A DNA stretch of 23,209 bases from positions 1-23,209 of the forward strand of contig JBQNCA010000024.1 of NCBI GenBank assembly GCA_052169645.1. Reading direction: 5' to 3'. Positions within the stretch are counted from its first letter, which is position 1, and each line of letters opens with the position of its first letter. The translations under genes were made by a program, and so were the position numbers. Below the pieces are notes generated by a model. The model did not search any database. It saw only the letters and a list, made by a program, of their open reading frames with translations, and had not been told where the DNA came from. This DNA is from JAIKWW01 sp052169645 (GTDB taxonomy: Bacteria > Bacillota > Clostridia > Peptostreptococcales > Anaerovoracaceae). Below are positions 1 through 8,099 of this stretch, one piece after another.

Positions 1-89
1 TATCGGCATATAAGAACTTTTGAAAAGTTAGTTAAAAATCATATTAGAGTTTATTTGAAATCAAAGTATTTTAGTGTAATGGAGGAGCT

Positions 90-491
90 ATGAGTTACAA
101 TTATTATTCAGATGATAGTGTATGGGAATTGCTGGGCTTTATGTTCAGTACCGTATGGTTTATGATAATGCTTGTCATATTCGCATTTACAATCTTGATA
201 TCGTGGAAGATATTTGAAAAATTCGGAGAGCCGGGTTGGAAATCTCTCATACCGATATACAATATTTATATTATGTTCAAATACACCTTCGGATCAGGAC
301 TTTGGATTATCGCATTGATGGTGCCTATTCTGAATTTTATAGTGGCAATAATGTTTGCTGCAAAGATGGCAAAGGTTTTTGGAAAAAGCGGTCTTTTTGC
401 CGTAGGCTTGTTTTTCCTTCCGTTTATATTTCAAGCGATAATAGCATTTGATGACAGCAGGTATATGCCTTTAGATACGGATATTTTTTAA
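90..491 (+). CDS. small multi-pass membrane protein, DUF5684-like
   Basis: A 133-residue protein with at least three hydrophobic segments, at about residues 18-40, 66-92 and 98-117. Between the first two lies the motif W-K-I-F-E-K-F-G-E-P-G-W-K-S-L-I-P-I-Y-N, and further on comes a K-V-F-G-K-S-G-L-F segment. This W-K-x-F-x-K-x-G-x-x-G-W-x-x-x-I-P-x-Y-N layout is typical of DUF5684-type membrane proteins, whose function is not established. The ATG at 90 follows a GGAGGAG ribosome-binding site with good spacing. It has no close partner gene: a terminator-like hairpin follows at 542-564 and the next gene has its own promoter. Family placement is from recalled motifs, so the function stays unknown. 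Confidence 0.8.
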   Translation: MSYNYYSDDSVWELLGFMFSTVWFMIMLVIFAFTILISWKIFEKFGEPGWKSLIPIYNIYIMFKYTFGSGLWIIALMVPILNFIVAIMFAAKMAKVFGKSGLFAVGLFFLPFIFQAIIAFDDSRYMPLDTDIF

Positions 492-541
492 ATACCCTAC
501 AGCAGATATATTCACTAAATAACAGCTACTTTTTTCAATAC

Positions 542-564
542 CCTACATATGTAGGATGTTTTTT
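542..564 (+). terminator. hairpin terminator after the first membrane protein gene
   Basis: A CCTAC/GTAGG stem with an ATAT loop is followed closely by a run of six T. The 11-mer AATACCCTACA just before the stem also occurs at 491-501, right after the stop codon. Confidence 0.6.
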
Positions 565-587
565 GTTCTTTGACAGGAGATAATATC

Positions 588-630
588 GGTATCAGGTATC
601 AGGTATCAGGGGTATCAGGTATCAGGTATT
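588..630. repeat. heptanucleotide tandem repeat (GGTATCA)n
   Basis: Three head-to-tail copies of GGTATCA (588-608), a two-base GG interruption, two further copies (611-624) and a partial copy (625-630). It lies about 40 bp upstream of the -35 box of the promoter at 671-699. Confidence 0.95.
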
Positions 631-670
631 GAGATGTCGGTATAAGCTGTCAATGATATCGGTCATATAT

Positions 671-699
671 TTGACATAGCTTACGTTATTTGTTATTCT
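671..699 (+). promoter_or_regulatory. sigma-A-type promoter for the 771-1289 gene
   Basis: TTGACA at 671-676 and TATTCT at 694-699 are separated by 17 bp. This predicts a start near 706 and a 5' UTR of about 65 nt before the ATG at 771. Confidence 0.75.
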
Positions 700-770
700 T
701 ATAGTAAGGTTTTGAACCTGAAAGAACTTATTTTTTATTACTCGTTTTAAATTTGTGATGGAGGTTATTT

Positions 771-1289
771 ATGAACAAGAATAAGTTAATTTTCGTTCCT
801 GCAATAATTCTTATTGTATTCGGAGCTATAGGCGTTATAACAAACATAATAGGAGTTGTATCTGCCGGAGCACTTGTAAGCACTCTTAAATCTCTCATGT
901 CTTATGTATCTACGGATATAGATGTTGACGGTTTAGTAGGGATGATGAAGCTGGCTGCATTCATAGGAATCATAAGCTCTGCAATATATCTGATTGCAGG
1001 TATAATGGGCGTAAAATATGCTGCAGTACCTGAGAAAGCGGGAACTTGCTTCATTATGGGTATAATCATGGTAGGTATGTGTGTAGTAAACTTTATATTT
1101 ACACTCGTTTCACACAACAAGCTGGCAGCTTTATATGAATCCATGGGACAGACATCTTCAAGCGGCATGGGTTCCGCTATTGTAGGTCTGGCTTTGGGTT
1201 TGGTTCTTCCGGTACTCTATATATTGGGTGCAAAGCAGAATCAGAAGCTTGCTTCAGGCGGAGACTCGAATTTTAACGATGCGGCTTAG
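771..1289 (+). CDS. four-TM membrane protein of unknown function
   Basis: A 172-residue protein with four predicted membrane segments, at roughly residues 5-33, 60-83, 90-114 and 133-153. The last is followed by a short polar tail. No catalytic motif is visible and I do not recognise the family; the overall form resembles small 4-TM proteins of Clostridia. The ATG at 771 follows a GGAGG ribosome-binding site. The gene is monocistronic, with its own promoter at 671-699 and a GC-rich terminator at 1360-1403. The tandem repeat at 588-630 lies upstream and could influence expression if copy number varies. Confidence 0.75.
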   Translation: MNKNKLIFVPAIILIVFGAIGVITNIIGVVSAGALVSTLKSLMSYVSTDIDVDGLVGMMKLAAFIGIISSAIYLIAGIMGVKYAAVPEKAGTCFIMGIIMVGMCVVNFIFTLVSHNKLAALYESMGQTSSSGMGSAIVGLALGLVLPVLYILGAKQNQKLASGGDSNFNDAA

Positions 1290-1359
1290 TCGGCTGACAG
1301 CTACGTCATTCAAAGAAATTTATGAATAGATAGCTTGATCATGCTGTCAGGCTGATGTG

Positions 1360-1403
1360 AAAAAACGGCGCTCCTGACCGAAAAGGCGGGAAGCGCCTTT
1401 TTT
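1360..1403 (+). terminator. rho-independent terminator after the 4-TM gene
   Basis: A GGCGCT (1367-1372) / AGCGCC (1392-1397) stem with a further imperfect CC/GG extension is preceded by an A-run and followed directly by TTTTTT. Confidence 0.85.
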
Positions 1404-1426
1404 AAACGGATATGAGCAATTTCGCA

Positions 1427-1455
1427 TTGACTATGAATGGTGTGTAAAATATAAT
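1427..1455 (+). promoter_or_regulatory. ackA promoter
   Basis: TTGACT at 1427-1432 and a perfect TATAAT at 1450-1455 with a 17-bp spacer. The start is predicted near 1462, leaving a short leader of about 40 nt with a GGAGG site before the ATG at 1503. Confidence 0.85.
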
Positions 1456-1502
1456 GATAGTGTTGTTTTGTTAAATCTTACAATATGGAGGAACATATTA
1501 TA

Positions 1503-2687
1503 ATGAAAGTATTGGTTATAAACTGCGGAAGCTCTTCTGTAAAATATCAGATTATTGATTCCGAAAATGAGGCACTCCTTTGCAAAGGAATCATAGAGCT
1601 GTTTGAAGGTAATTCTTCGTTTTCATACACAAAGACAGGTTCTGAAAAGATTAAGAAGGAGCTTCCTATAGAAGGTACGGCAGCTGCAATCAAGCTGATA
1701 ATAGATGCCGTTACAGATAAAGAAACAGGCTGCATCAGTGATGTAAGTGAAATCGGTGCTGTAGGGCACAGACTTGTTCACGGCGGAGAGGATTTTGATG
1801 CTTCTGTACTGATTACCGATGAGGTAATGGCAAAGGCAAGAGCAAATATCGATTTGGCACCTCTTCACAATCCTGCAAATATTGCAGGCATAGAAGCTTG
1901 CCGTGAGGTAATGCCTGATGTACCTATGGTTGCAACGTTCGATACCGCATTTCATCAGACTATGGCTCCTGAAGCTTATCTCTACGCCATACCGTATGAA
2001 TATTATGAAAAGTATAAGGTAAGAAAGTACGGATTCCACGGAACAAGCCATCTTTTCGTTTCAGAAGAAGCTGCAAGGCTGCTTGGGAAGGATAAGAAAG
2101 ATACAAAGATTATAACCTGCCATATCGGTAACGGCGGAAGCTGCTCGGCGGTTTTAGGCGGAAAATGTATCGATACGAGTATGGGACTTACGCCGCTTGA
2201 GGGTTTGGTAATGGGAACACGCTCCGGAGATATTGATCCTTCCGTTATAACCTATATAATGGAGAAAGAAAATCTCAGTGCCGAAGAGGTTCTGAATATT
2301 CTGAATAAAAAGTCGGGAATGCTCGGAATCACAGGACTCAGCAATGATATGCGTGTGATAGATGAAGCTGCTGAGAAAAAGGAAGGCAGAGCGGAGCTTG
2401 CACTCAAGATCTTTGCCCGCAGAGTAAAGGGATATATAGGGAACTACCTTGCTCAGCTCAACGGTGCGGATGCCATAGTATTTACCGCAGGTGTAGGTGA
2501 GAATGACTCTCTTATGAGAAAAATGATCTGCTCAAATATGGAGGGTCTCGGAATCAAAATTGACACTGAAAAGAATGCAGCCGGAGAAGAATTGATATCT
2601 ACATCGGATTCTTCAATAAAGGTATTTGTAATACCTACAAATGAAGAACTTGTTATTGCAAGGGATACTGCTCGTATCGTAGGATGA
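1503..2687 (+). CDS. ackA: acetate kinase
   Basis: Converts acetyl phosphate and ADP to acetate and ATP in the cytosol, the last step of acetate fermentation. The 394-residue length is normal for the family. The N-terminus carries the phosphate-1 signature L-V-I-N-C-G-S-S-S-V-K-Y. The central region has G-H-R-L-V-H-G-G and Y-G-F-H-G-T-S-H, followed by H-I-G-N-G-G-S-C and T-R-S-G-D-I-D-P, and near the end V-F-T-A-G-V-G-E-N. The start is placed at 1503 rather than the in-frame ATG at 1485, because the ATG at 1485 overlaps the GGAGG ribosome-binding site (1487-1491) that serves 1503. The gene has its own promoter and terminator. No pta gene lies next to it in this window. Confidence 0.98.
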   Translation: MKVLVINCGSSSVKYQIIDSENEALLCKGIIELFEGNSSFSYTKTGSEKIKKELPIEGTAAAIKLIIDAVTDKETGCISDVSEIGAVGHRLVHGGEDFDASVLITDEVMAKARANIDLAPLHNPANIAGIEACREVMPDVPMVATFDTAFHQTMAPEAYLYAIPYEYYEKYKVRKYGFHGTSHLFVSEEAARLLGKDKKDTKIITCHIGNGGSCSAVLGGKCIDTSMGLTPLEGLVMGTRSGDIDPSVITYIMEKENLSAEEVLNILNKKSGMLGITGLSNDMRVIDEAAEKKEGRAELALKIFARRVKGYIGNYLAQLNGADAIVFTAGVGENDSLMRKMICSNMEGLGIKIDTEKNAAGEELISTSDSSIKVFVIPTNEELVIARDTARIVG

Positions 2688-2720
2688 CGGCATTTAAAGA
2701 TTAACGTAAATTAATTTGAA

Positions 2721-2754
2721 GTACCCTCTGCTGCTATACCGGAGGGTATTTTTT
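2721..2754 (+). terminator. ackA terminator
   Basis: A TACCCTC/GAGGGTA stem (2722-2728 with 2742-2748) is followed by a T-rich tract. Confidence 0.85.
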
Positions 2755-2789
2755 ACATTTGTGTAGTTTAAGTTTGGAAAGCGATGTTT

Positions 2790-3845
2790 ATGAGAAGCTT
2801 GATTTATAATAATGCTAAAATTTTCAGATATATATGTACGGGAATATTATGCACATTGATGGTTGTCGTATCTGAAATTTTAGGGGACCCCGAAATGATA
2901 TTTCCGGAAGCTGAGGCTTTATTTATAGGTATGCTTATAGCAGATAAGCCTTTGTGGAATATCAGTAAACGATTATTTATGTTCATAATGGGAATCTCGG
3001 CGTTGGCAGGGCTGTGGCTTTCAATTTACAGAGAGCTTTTTTTACGGTTTATATTTGATGCGGAATCACCGGGTCTATGGTTGGAAAGGTTTTCCATGTT
3101 GGCTGCAATATGTGTAGCATATGCGTTTGTATCTTTTTTACTGATTACTTATCAGGCAGCTTTGCTTCCGGCTGTGTCTGCATGTGTATTGCCCGTTCTT
3201 ACAAATGCGCATAGCTGGACGTACCCTGTATCCGTAATTGTTGTAACGCTTGCCACGTTGATTTCAAACAGCGTGGCGAAACGGGCAAATTTAATTCCGA
3301 GAGCAGGCGAGCCTGTAGATAACGATTCAAAATCTGAAGCGAAAAATTTTGATAGTATCGAGGAACGCAGTAGATTGCTCGCCTGCTTTCCGATAGTATT
3401 TGCGGCAGGCGGCGCTGCTGTAATGTCAGGTTTTAAATTTGCGGCAGCGCCGCCCTTGATCGTTGCCCTCCTGACATTTGCGGGCAAGAGCAGCCCCCTG
3501 CAAAACAAGAAGTTGAAGATTTATCTGCTGATCTTGATATGTGCGACGGTAGGGGCTGCTTCCGTACTGCTGCTGTATATACAGCTGAAGTTGCCTATGA
3601 CCGTTGCTGTAATTTTAACGGTGATTATAATTTCCGTGATATTTTATAAATCGCAGATTTTGTTTCCGCCTGCAGGCGCATTGGCAATACTGCCTGCAAT
3701 TTTACCGGAAAATTATGTATTGATTTATCCTTTGATGATAGCAGCAGGAGCGGCGGTATTTATACTAGCAGGCAGTGCTGTAGCCGGAATGAAGTTTGGT
3801 GAAGTCGTTTCAAAGGAACAATTGAAAAATCCTGTCATCAAGTAG
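2790..3845 (+). CDS. HPP/FUSC-like integral membrane protein with two similar halves
   Basis: About 351 residues with some 12 hydrophobic segments in two groups of six. The groups are separated by a polar linker around residues 165-200 that contains many Asp, Glu, Lys and Ser. The two halves share a pattern: a short loop, a small-residue helix, a basic stretch with paired Lys or Arg, and a late A-L-L-P-A or P-P-A-G-A-L-A-I-L-P helix. The P-P-A-G-A segment recalls HPP-type membrane proteins, but the assignment is tentative and the substrate unknown. ATG 2784 is also in frame; GGAAAG at 2776-2781 is spaced better for ATG 2790. No promoter was recognised in the short gap after the ackA terminator. 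A strong terminator follows at 3881-3921. Confidence 0.7.
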   Translation: MRSLIYNNAKIFRYICTGILCTLMVVVSEILGDPEMIFPEAEALFIGMLIADKPLWNISKRLFMFIMGISALAGLWLSIYRELFLRFIFDAESPGLWLERFSMLAAICVAYAFVSFLLITYQAALLPAVSACVLPVLTNAHSWTYPVSVIVVTLATLISNSVAKRANLIPRAGEPVDNDSKSEAKNFDSIEERSRLLACFPIVFAAGGAAVMSGFKFAAAPPLIVALLTFAGKSSPLQNKKLKIYLLILICATVGAASVLLLYIQLKLPMTVAVILTVIIISVIFYKSQILFPPAGALAILPAILPENYVLIYPLMIAAGAAVFILAGSAVAGMKFGEVVSKEQLKNPVIK

Positions 3846-3880
3846 AGTTTATGAAATAGCTTCGAGAGAGTTTTATCATT

Positions 3881-3921
3881 CCGCTATATATTTTGATTTC
3901 TCAAAATATATAGCGGTTTTT
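3881..3921 (+). terminator. rho-independent terminator
   Basis: A 16-bp perfect stem (3881-3896 with 3901-3916), closed at its base by CCGC/GCGG, has a 4-nt loop and is followed by TTTTT. Confidence 0.9.
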
Positions 3922-3938
3922 ATATGCATTTTTGTCCT

Positions 3939-3986
3939 ATAAATCGAAAAGACCGTACCGTGTAAGGTACGATCTTTTCGATTTAT
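3939..3986 (-). terminator. long hairpin at the end of the adhE-side operon
   Basis: Two 21-nt arms (3939-3959 and 3966-3986) surround a 6-nt loop. The single non-Watson-Crick position is G-U on the minus-strand RNA but C-A on the plus-strand RNA, so the structure fits transcripts coming from the adhE side. There is no classic U-tract after it on that strand, so it may be a 3' stabiliser or an imperfect terminator. Confidence 0.6.
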
Positions 3987-4046
3987 GATAGAATCCTTTG
4001 AGTGCAAGATTCTTCAGATTATAAAAAACTTTATCATAAAAGATTT

Positions 4047-5030
4047 TTACGCTTTAAGTCTGTGAAGCTTTGTGCATGCATCAATCCAGGCATCAAACAA
4101 CTCGTCGTCATTTTTGCCGAAGATTCCTACAGCCTTTGCAAGCTCGACAATTTTAGCCTTGGTATCCGCATCAGGAGATTTTTCATCATGGGTAGGATAC
4201 CATACAGCTTCCGGATCAATAGTGTATTGAGCGTTTCCTATCGCCATACCTGCAAGAGTGGAAGCATTTACAATGTTTTCTACAGCTTCAGGCACAGCAG
4301 ATCCCTTTGCTACAGCTGTAGGAAGATCCTCTATGACACGGAGAACCGCATCTTTGCAGAATCCCTTTACATAATCTGTAACATTTGGAGCAAGATAAGC
4401 CCTGACCGCCTGTGTCAATACGGTAAGTCCCGAATCTCTCATCTGCTCAGGCGATGAGCTGAGAGCAAAATCTGCATCTATTACGGCAATAAGAGGTAAC
4501 AGATTGTAACCTGCTATTACGCATTTCTTGCCGCTGTCATCCGCAAGCACGGAATACGGCGTGCACTCCGCACCTGAGCCGGGCTTGGTTGATACGAGAA
4601 CCAACTGTGTTTTTTCGCCGGTCTTAGGGAAAGAAGTGTCGCCCGCTTTCGCAGCATTGAATTTTTTTGAGGCGTCCTTGAGATCCAAATCCGGATTTTC
4701 GTAGAGCATCCACATAGCTTTAGCAGCACTCATAGCGGCACTGCCGCCAACACCGATGATTACATCAGGTTTAAATTCATGCATGCTCGGCATTGCATTT
4801 CTTATATTTTCAAAGCTCGGGATTGCATCAAGTGAGAAAAATTCGCAGGTGCGAATACCTCTTTCGGATACAAAATTATTTACCTTTGAAACAATGCCGT
4901 CTCGATAAAGCTGTGCATCAGAGACTATGAAAGCGCTCTTGAAGCCGTATACTTCAGAAAGTTCCTTGAGAGCCACTGCCATGGAGCCTCTTTTAAAATA
5001 AACTTTTTTAGGAACATTGAGCCAATTCAT
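4047..5030 (-). CDS. degenerate iron-alcohol-dehydrogenase-like paralogue of the AdhE C-terminal domain
   Basis: A 327-residue protein alignable to the alcohol dehydrogenase half of the neighbouring AdhE. Both begin W-L-x-x-P-K-K-V-Y-F-K and share M-H-E-F-x-P-D-V-I-I-x-V-G-G, C-T-P-[FY] and V-L-T-x-A-V-x-A-Y. The catalytic machinery is gone. The Asp and His of the metal site (AdhE D657 and H661) are Thr203 and Gln207 here. The segment with the other two His ligands (AdhE H731 and H745) is replaced by unrelated residues. The cofactor-loop sequence GGGSAID has become GGSAAMS. A block after residue 280 is deleted before the sequence rejoins at a G-K-N-D-[DE]-E segment, and the C-terminus is truncated. 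The ATG at 5030 follows an AGGAG site. The frame is intact, so this is either a non-catalytic partner or a gene in early decay. Confidence 0.85.
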   Translation of the reverse strand: MNWLNVPKKVYFKRGSMAVALKELSEVYGFKSAFIVSDAQLYRDGIVSKVNNFVSERGIRTCEFFSLDAIPSFENIRNAMPSMHEFKPDVIIGVGGSAAMSAAKAMWMLYENPDLDLKDASKKFNAAKAGDTSFPKTGEKTQLVLVSTKPGSGAECTPYSVLADDSGKKCVIAGYNLLPLIAVIDADFALSSSPEQMRDSGLTVLTQAVRAYLAPNVTDYVKGFCKDAVLRVIEDLPTAVAKGSAVPEAVENIVNASTLAGMAIGNAQYTIDPEAVWYPTHDEKSPDADTKAKIVELAKAVGIFGKNDDELFDAWIDACTKLHRLKA

Positions 5031-5066
5031 ATGCTTATTCTCCTTATTTTATACTGATATGAATAA

Positions 5067-5100
5067 GGAACTGATGCCGGATTGCATCAGCATCAGCTCC
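5067..5100 (-). terminator. hairpin between adhE and its paralogue
   Basis: Arms of 11 nt (5067-5077 and 5090-5100) pair with one G-U on the minus strand and are followed by TTATT. It probably acts as a partial terminator that lowers expression of the downstream paralogue. Confidence 0.55.
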
Positions 5101-5139
5101 CATTTTATGCTATCAAGCGTTTCGATTTCAGTATAAGGT

Positions 5140-7911
5140 TTATCTGAAGCCGCCGAGGAGCTCTGCATCGATAGCAGAAGTCTTACCGAGCGGATAAGCT
5201 GCGTGAGTATCTATAGGATTATCAACAGCTACTTCGAGAACGTCGCCATACTTTTCGATAAACTTCTTGTTGCCGTAGAATGCTCTGAGGTAGCACTGCT
5301 TGAGTTCAGCGATAGTAGGATATACAGGGTTGGCGCCTGTGCAAGCATCGTGGAATGCCCATTCCGACATCTGATCTACAGCTGCGAGGAATTCCTTCTC
5401 CCAATCAGCAGCAGATTTTTCAGGGTGAGCCTCTACGAGCCAATCGCAAACTGTTTCAGGGATATCAACATCTTTCTTAAGCTGTTCTGCAGCCTTAATC
5501 CAGTTTTCGAAGGTTTCTTCATCGTTCTTACCCTTTACACCGATAAGCTCACCGAGTTCAACATATCTCTGGAATGCCTGAGGATACTTGTACTGAGAGA
5601 AAGTACCCATATGATAAGGATGCTTCTGAGAGTTGAATTTGCAAACATAAGGGAAGAGAAGTGCATTTGCGGTACCGTGAGGTATGTGGAACCATCCGCC
5701 TAACTTATGAGACAGTGAGTGGTTGATACCGAGGAATGCGTTAGCAAATGCGATACCTGCGATTGCAGAAGCGTCAGCCATCTTTTCACGAGCTTCAGGA
5801 TCCGGCTTAGCATCCTTGAATGCAGATTTATAAGCTCTTGGCAGATATTTGAATACGAGTTCAGTAGCTGTCTTCGAGAATCCGTCAGTGTAGTCAGTAG
5901 CGAATGTGGATACATAAGCTTCTACTGCGTGAGTGAGTACATCATAACCTGAAGCCTGAGTAGCTCTTGGAGGCAGATTCATCATATGGTTGGCATCTAC
6001 GATAGCCATTTCAGGCATCATTTCGTAACCTATGATTGGCCATTTCATACCCGTGTTGCCATCAGATATGATTGTGAACGGAGTACACTCTGAACCTGTA
6101 CCTGCTGTAGTAGGTATGCAGACGAGCTTAGCTTTCTTGCCCATTTCAGGGAAGAATCTGATTCTCTTTCTGATATCGAGGAAGATAGTAGCCATGTCGA
6201 GGAAACCTTCTTCAGGATTTTCGTACATGATCCACATAATCTTTGCAGTATCTATAGCGGAACCGCCGCCTACAGCGATTATTACATCAGGTTCAAATTC
6301 GTGCATCTTAGGGAGACCCTTCATAGCGTCCTGAATCTGAGGGTCAACACGAATGTCGAAGAACTCTGCTGTTTCTATGCCCATATCACGGAGCTGATTG
6401 ATAACAGAGTCGCAGGCACCGATCTGATAGAGGTTGGCATCTGTTACGATGAATGCTCTCTTGAAGTTATAAATATCCTTCATTTCCTTCAGAGCTACAG
6501 GTGTGCAGCCTGTCTTGAAGTAAACCTTCTTAGGCAGCTGGAGCCAGAGCATGTTTTCCGTTCTTGCTGCAACAATTTTGATGTTTAACAGTTCTTCGTA
6601 CTGAGTATTTCCGGAATAAGAAGATCCGCCCCATGAACCAGGTCCGAGTGTGAGTGAAGGAGCAATGTCGAAGTTATAGAGATCACCTATACCGCCGAAG
6701 CATGTAGGAGTATTGATTATAATACGACCTGCCTTCATCTTTTCTGCGAATCTCTCGATCTTATCTTCATCTGTAGGGTCACAGTACATAGCAGCAGTAT
6801 GACCTGCGCCGCCTTCAAATACAAGCTTGGCACAGATTTCAAAAGCATCGTCAAGGTTATCAGCCTTGTACATACCGAGAACTGTAGTAAGCTTTTCGCA
6901 AGCCCATGCATTGTCATGAGAAGTGTCATCCGTTTCAGCTACGAGTACCTTAGTTTCAGGCGGCACATCGATACCTGCCATTTCAGCCAGCTTAACTGCA
7001 GTCTGACCTACGGCTGTAGGCTTAACGCCGTGAGTTTTTTCATTGAAGAATACTGCGGCAACCTTGTCAGCTTCAGTCTTGTTAAGGAAGTAGCAGCGAG
7101 CGTCCTTCATGAGAGCTTTAACTTCTTTATAAACGCTCTTGAGAACTGTGATGTGCTGCTCGGTTGCACATATCATACCGTTATCAAAAGTCTTGGAATG
7201 AATTATGGATTCTACCGCCAGTCTGAGGTCGGCACTGTCGTCGATAACAACATTACAGTTACCCGGACCTACACCGAGAGCCGGAGTACCGGAAGAATAA
7301 GCGGCATGTACCATTGCTTCACCGCCTGTTGCGATGATGAGGTCAACCTTCTTCATCATTACATCGGAAATTTCGAGCGAAGGTACGGATACCCAGCTGA
7401 TAACGTTTTCAGGGAGTCCTGCTCCGATAGCGGCTTCTCTCATAATCCTTGCTGCTTCAATTGTACAATTTACAGCATTTGGATGTGGAGAAACAATGAT
7501 AGAGTTTCTTGTCTTGAGACACATCAATATTTTATAAATAGTAGTTGATGTAGGGTTAGTGGTAGGAACGATTGCAGCAATAACGCCCTTAGGAGCGGCT
7601 ATGCGCTTAGTCTTGAATGCTTCGTTTTCTTCGATAACTCCGCAAGTTTTTGCATTGCGCATGTAATTCCATACATGTTCGGATGCATACTGGTTTTTGG
7701 TAACCTTGTCGACCATTATACCGTAACCGGTTTCCTCGTGAGCCATCTTTGCGAGAGGTATACGCATCTTGGAAACCGCCATAGCAGCTGTTTCACAAAT
7801 TTTATCTACCTGCTCCTGTGTGAAAGTCGCGAATTCGTCTTGAGATTTACGGATCGCAGGTAAAGCGTCCTCAAAAGACTTGACGGAATTAATAACTAGT
7901 TCTTTAGCCAT
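5140..7911 (-). CDS. adhE: bifunctional acetaldehyde-CoA/alcohol dehydrogenase
   Basis: Reduces acetyl-CoA to acetaldehyde and then to ethanol with NADH in fermentation; family members form spirosome filaments. At 923 residues it is slightly longer than the usual 860-900. The aldehyde dehydrogenase half (about 1-440) shows the catalytic Cys248 in D-N-G-M-I-C-A-T-E-Q and the G-V-G-P-G-N motif. The iron-alcohol-dehydrogenase half (about 455-900) has G-G-G-S-A-I-D at 548-554 and G-T-G-S-E-C-T-P-F. All four metal ligands are present by alignment with E. coli AdhE: D657, H661, H731 and H745. The ATG at 7911 is preceded by AGGAGG. A probable promoter lies about 130 bp upstream. The defective paralogue at 4047-5030 follows on the same strand. 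Confidence 0.98.
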   Translation of the reverse strand: MAKELVINSVKSFEDALPAIRKSQDEFATFTQEQVDKICETAAMAVSKMRIPLAKMAHEETGYGIMVDKVTKNQYASEHVWNYMRNAKTCGVIEENEAFKTKRIAAPKGVIAAIVPTTNPTSTTIYKILMCLKTRNSIIVSPHPNAVNCTIEAARIMREAAIGAGLPENVISWVSVPSLEISDVMMKKVDLIIATGGEAMVHAAYSSGTPALGVGPGNCNVVIDDSADLRLAVESIIHSKTFDNGMICATEQHITVLKSVYKEVKALMKDARCYFLNKTEADKVAAVFFNEKTHGVKPTAVGQTAVKLAEMAGIDVPPETKVLVAETDDTSHDNAWACEKLTTVLGMYKADNLDDAFEICAKLVFEGGAGHTAAMYCDPTDEDKIERFAEKMKAGRIIINTPTCFGGIGDLYNFDIAPSLTLGPGSWGGSSYSGNTQYEELLNIKIVAARTENMLWLQLPKKVYFKTGCTPVALKEMKDIYNFKRAFIVTDANLYQIGACDSVINQLRDMGIETAEFFDIRVDPQIQDAMKGLPKMHEFEPDVIIAVGGGSAIDTAKIMWIMYENPEEGFLDMATIFLDIRKRIRFFPEMGKKAKLVCIPTTAGTGSECTPFTIISDGNTGMKWPIIGYEMMPEMAIVDANHMMNLPPRATQASGYDVLTHAVEAYVSTFATDYTDGFSKTATELVFKYLPRAYKSAFKDAKPDPEAREKMADASAIAGIAFANAFLGINHSLSHKLGGWFHIPHGTANALLFPYVCKFNSQKHPYHMGTFSQYKYPQAFQRYVELGELIGVKGKNDEETFENWIKAAEQLKKDVDIPETVCDWLVEAHPEKSAADWEKEFLAAVDQMSEWAFHDACTGANPVYPTIAELKQCYLRAFYGNKKFIEKYGDVLEVAVDNPIDTHAAYPLGKTSAIDAELLGGFR

Positions 7912-8049
7912 GTGTTCCTCCTGAAATTAATGTTTTAATTAAATAAAGTAAAAGTGTCATAAAACAGACTTTATTGTCAAAATGATACTTTAAAATGGAA
8001 AAATCCGATTTTGCAGCAAAGTCCGACAAACAGTCTGATTGTAGTTTAT

Positions 8050-8079
8050 AAGATATCATAAGGTATGTTTCAATGTCAA
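8050..8079 (-). promoter_or_regulatory. probable adhE promoter
   Basis: Read on the minus strand, TTGACA (8079-8074) and TATCTT (8055-8050) are 18 bp apart. This would give a 5' UTR of about 130 nt. No clear Rex operator was recognised nearby. Confidence 0.5.
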
Positions 8080-8099
8080 ATTTTCAACGATAATCAATA

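Noticed and set aside
4002..4457. 151-codon plus-strand frame opposite the AdhE paralogue
   Set aside because: Antisense shadow of a gene with clear homology to AdhE; there is no ribosome-binding site.
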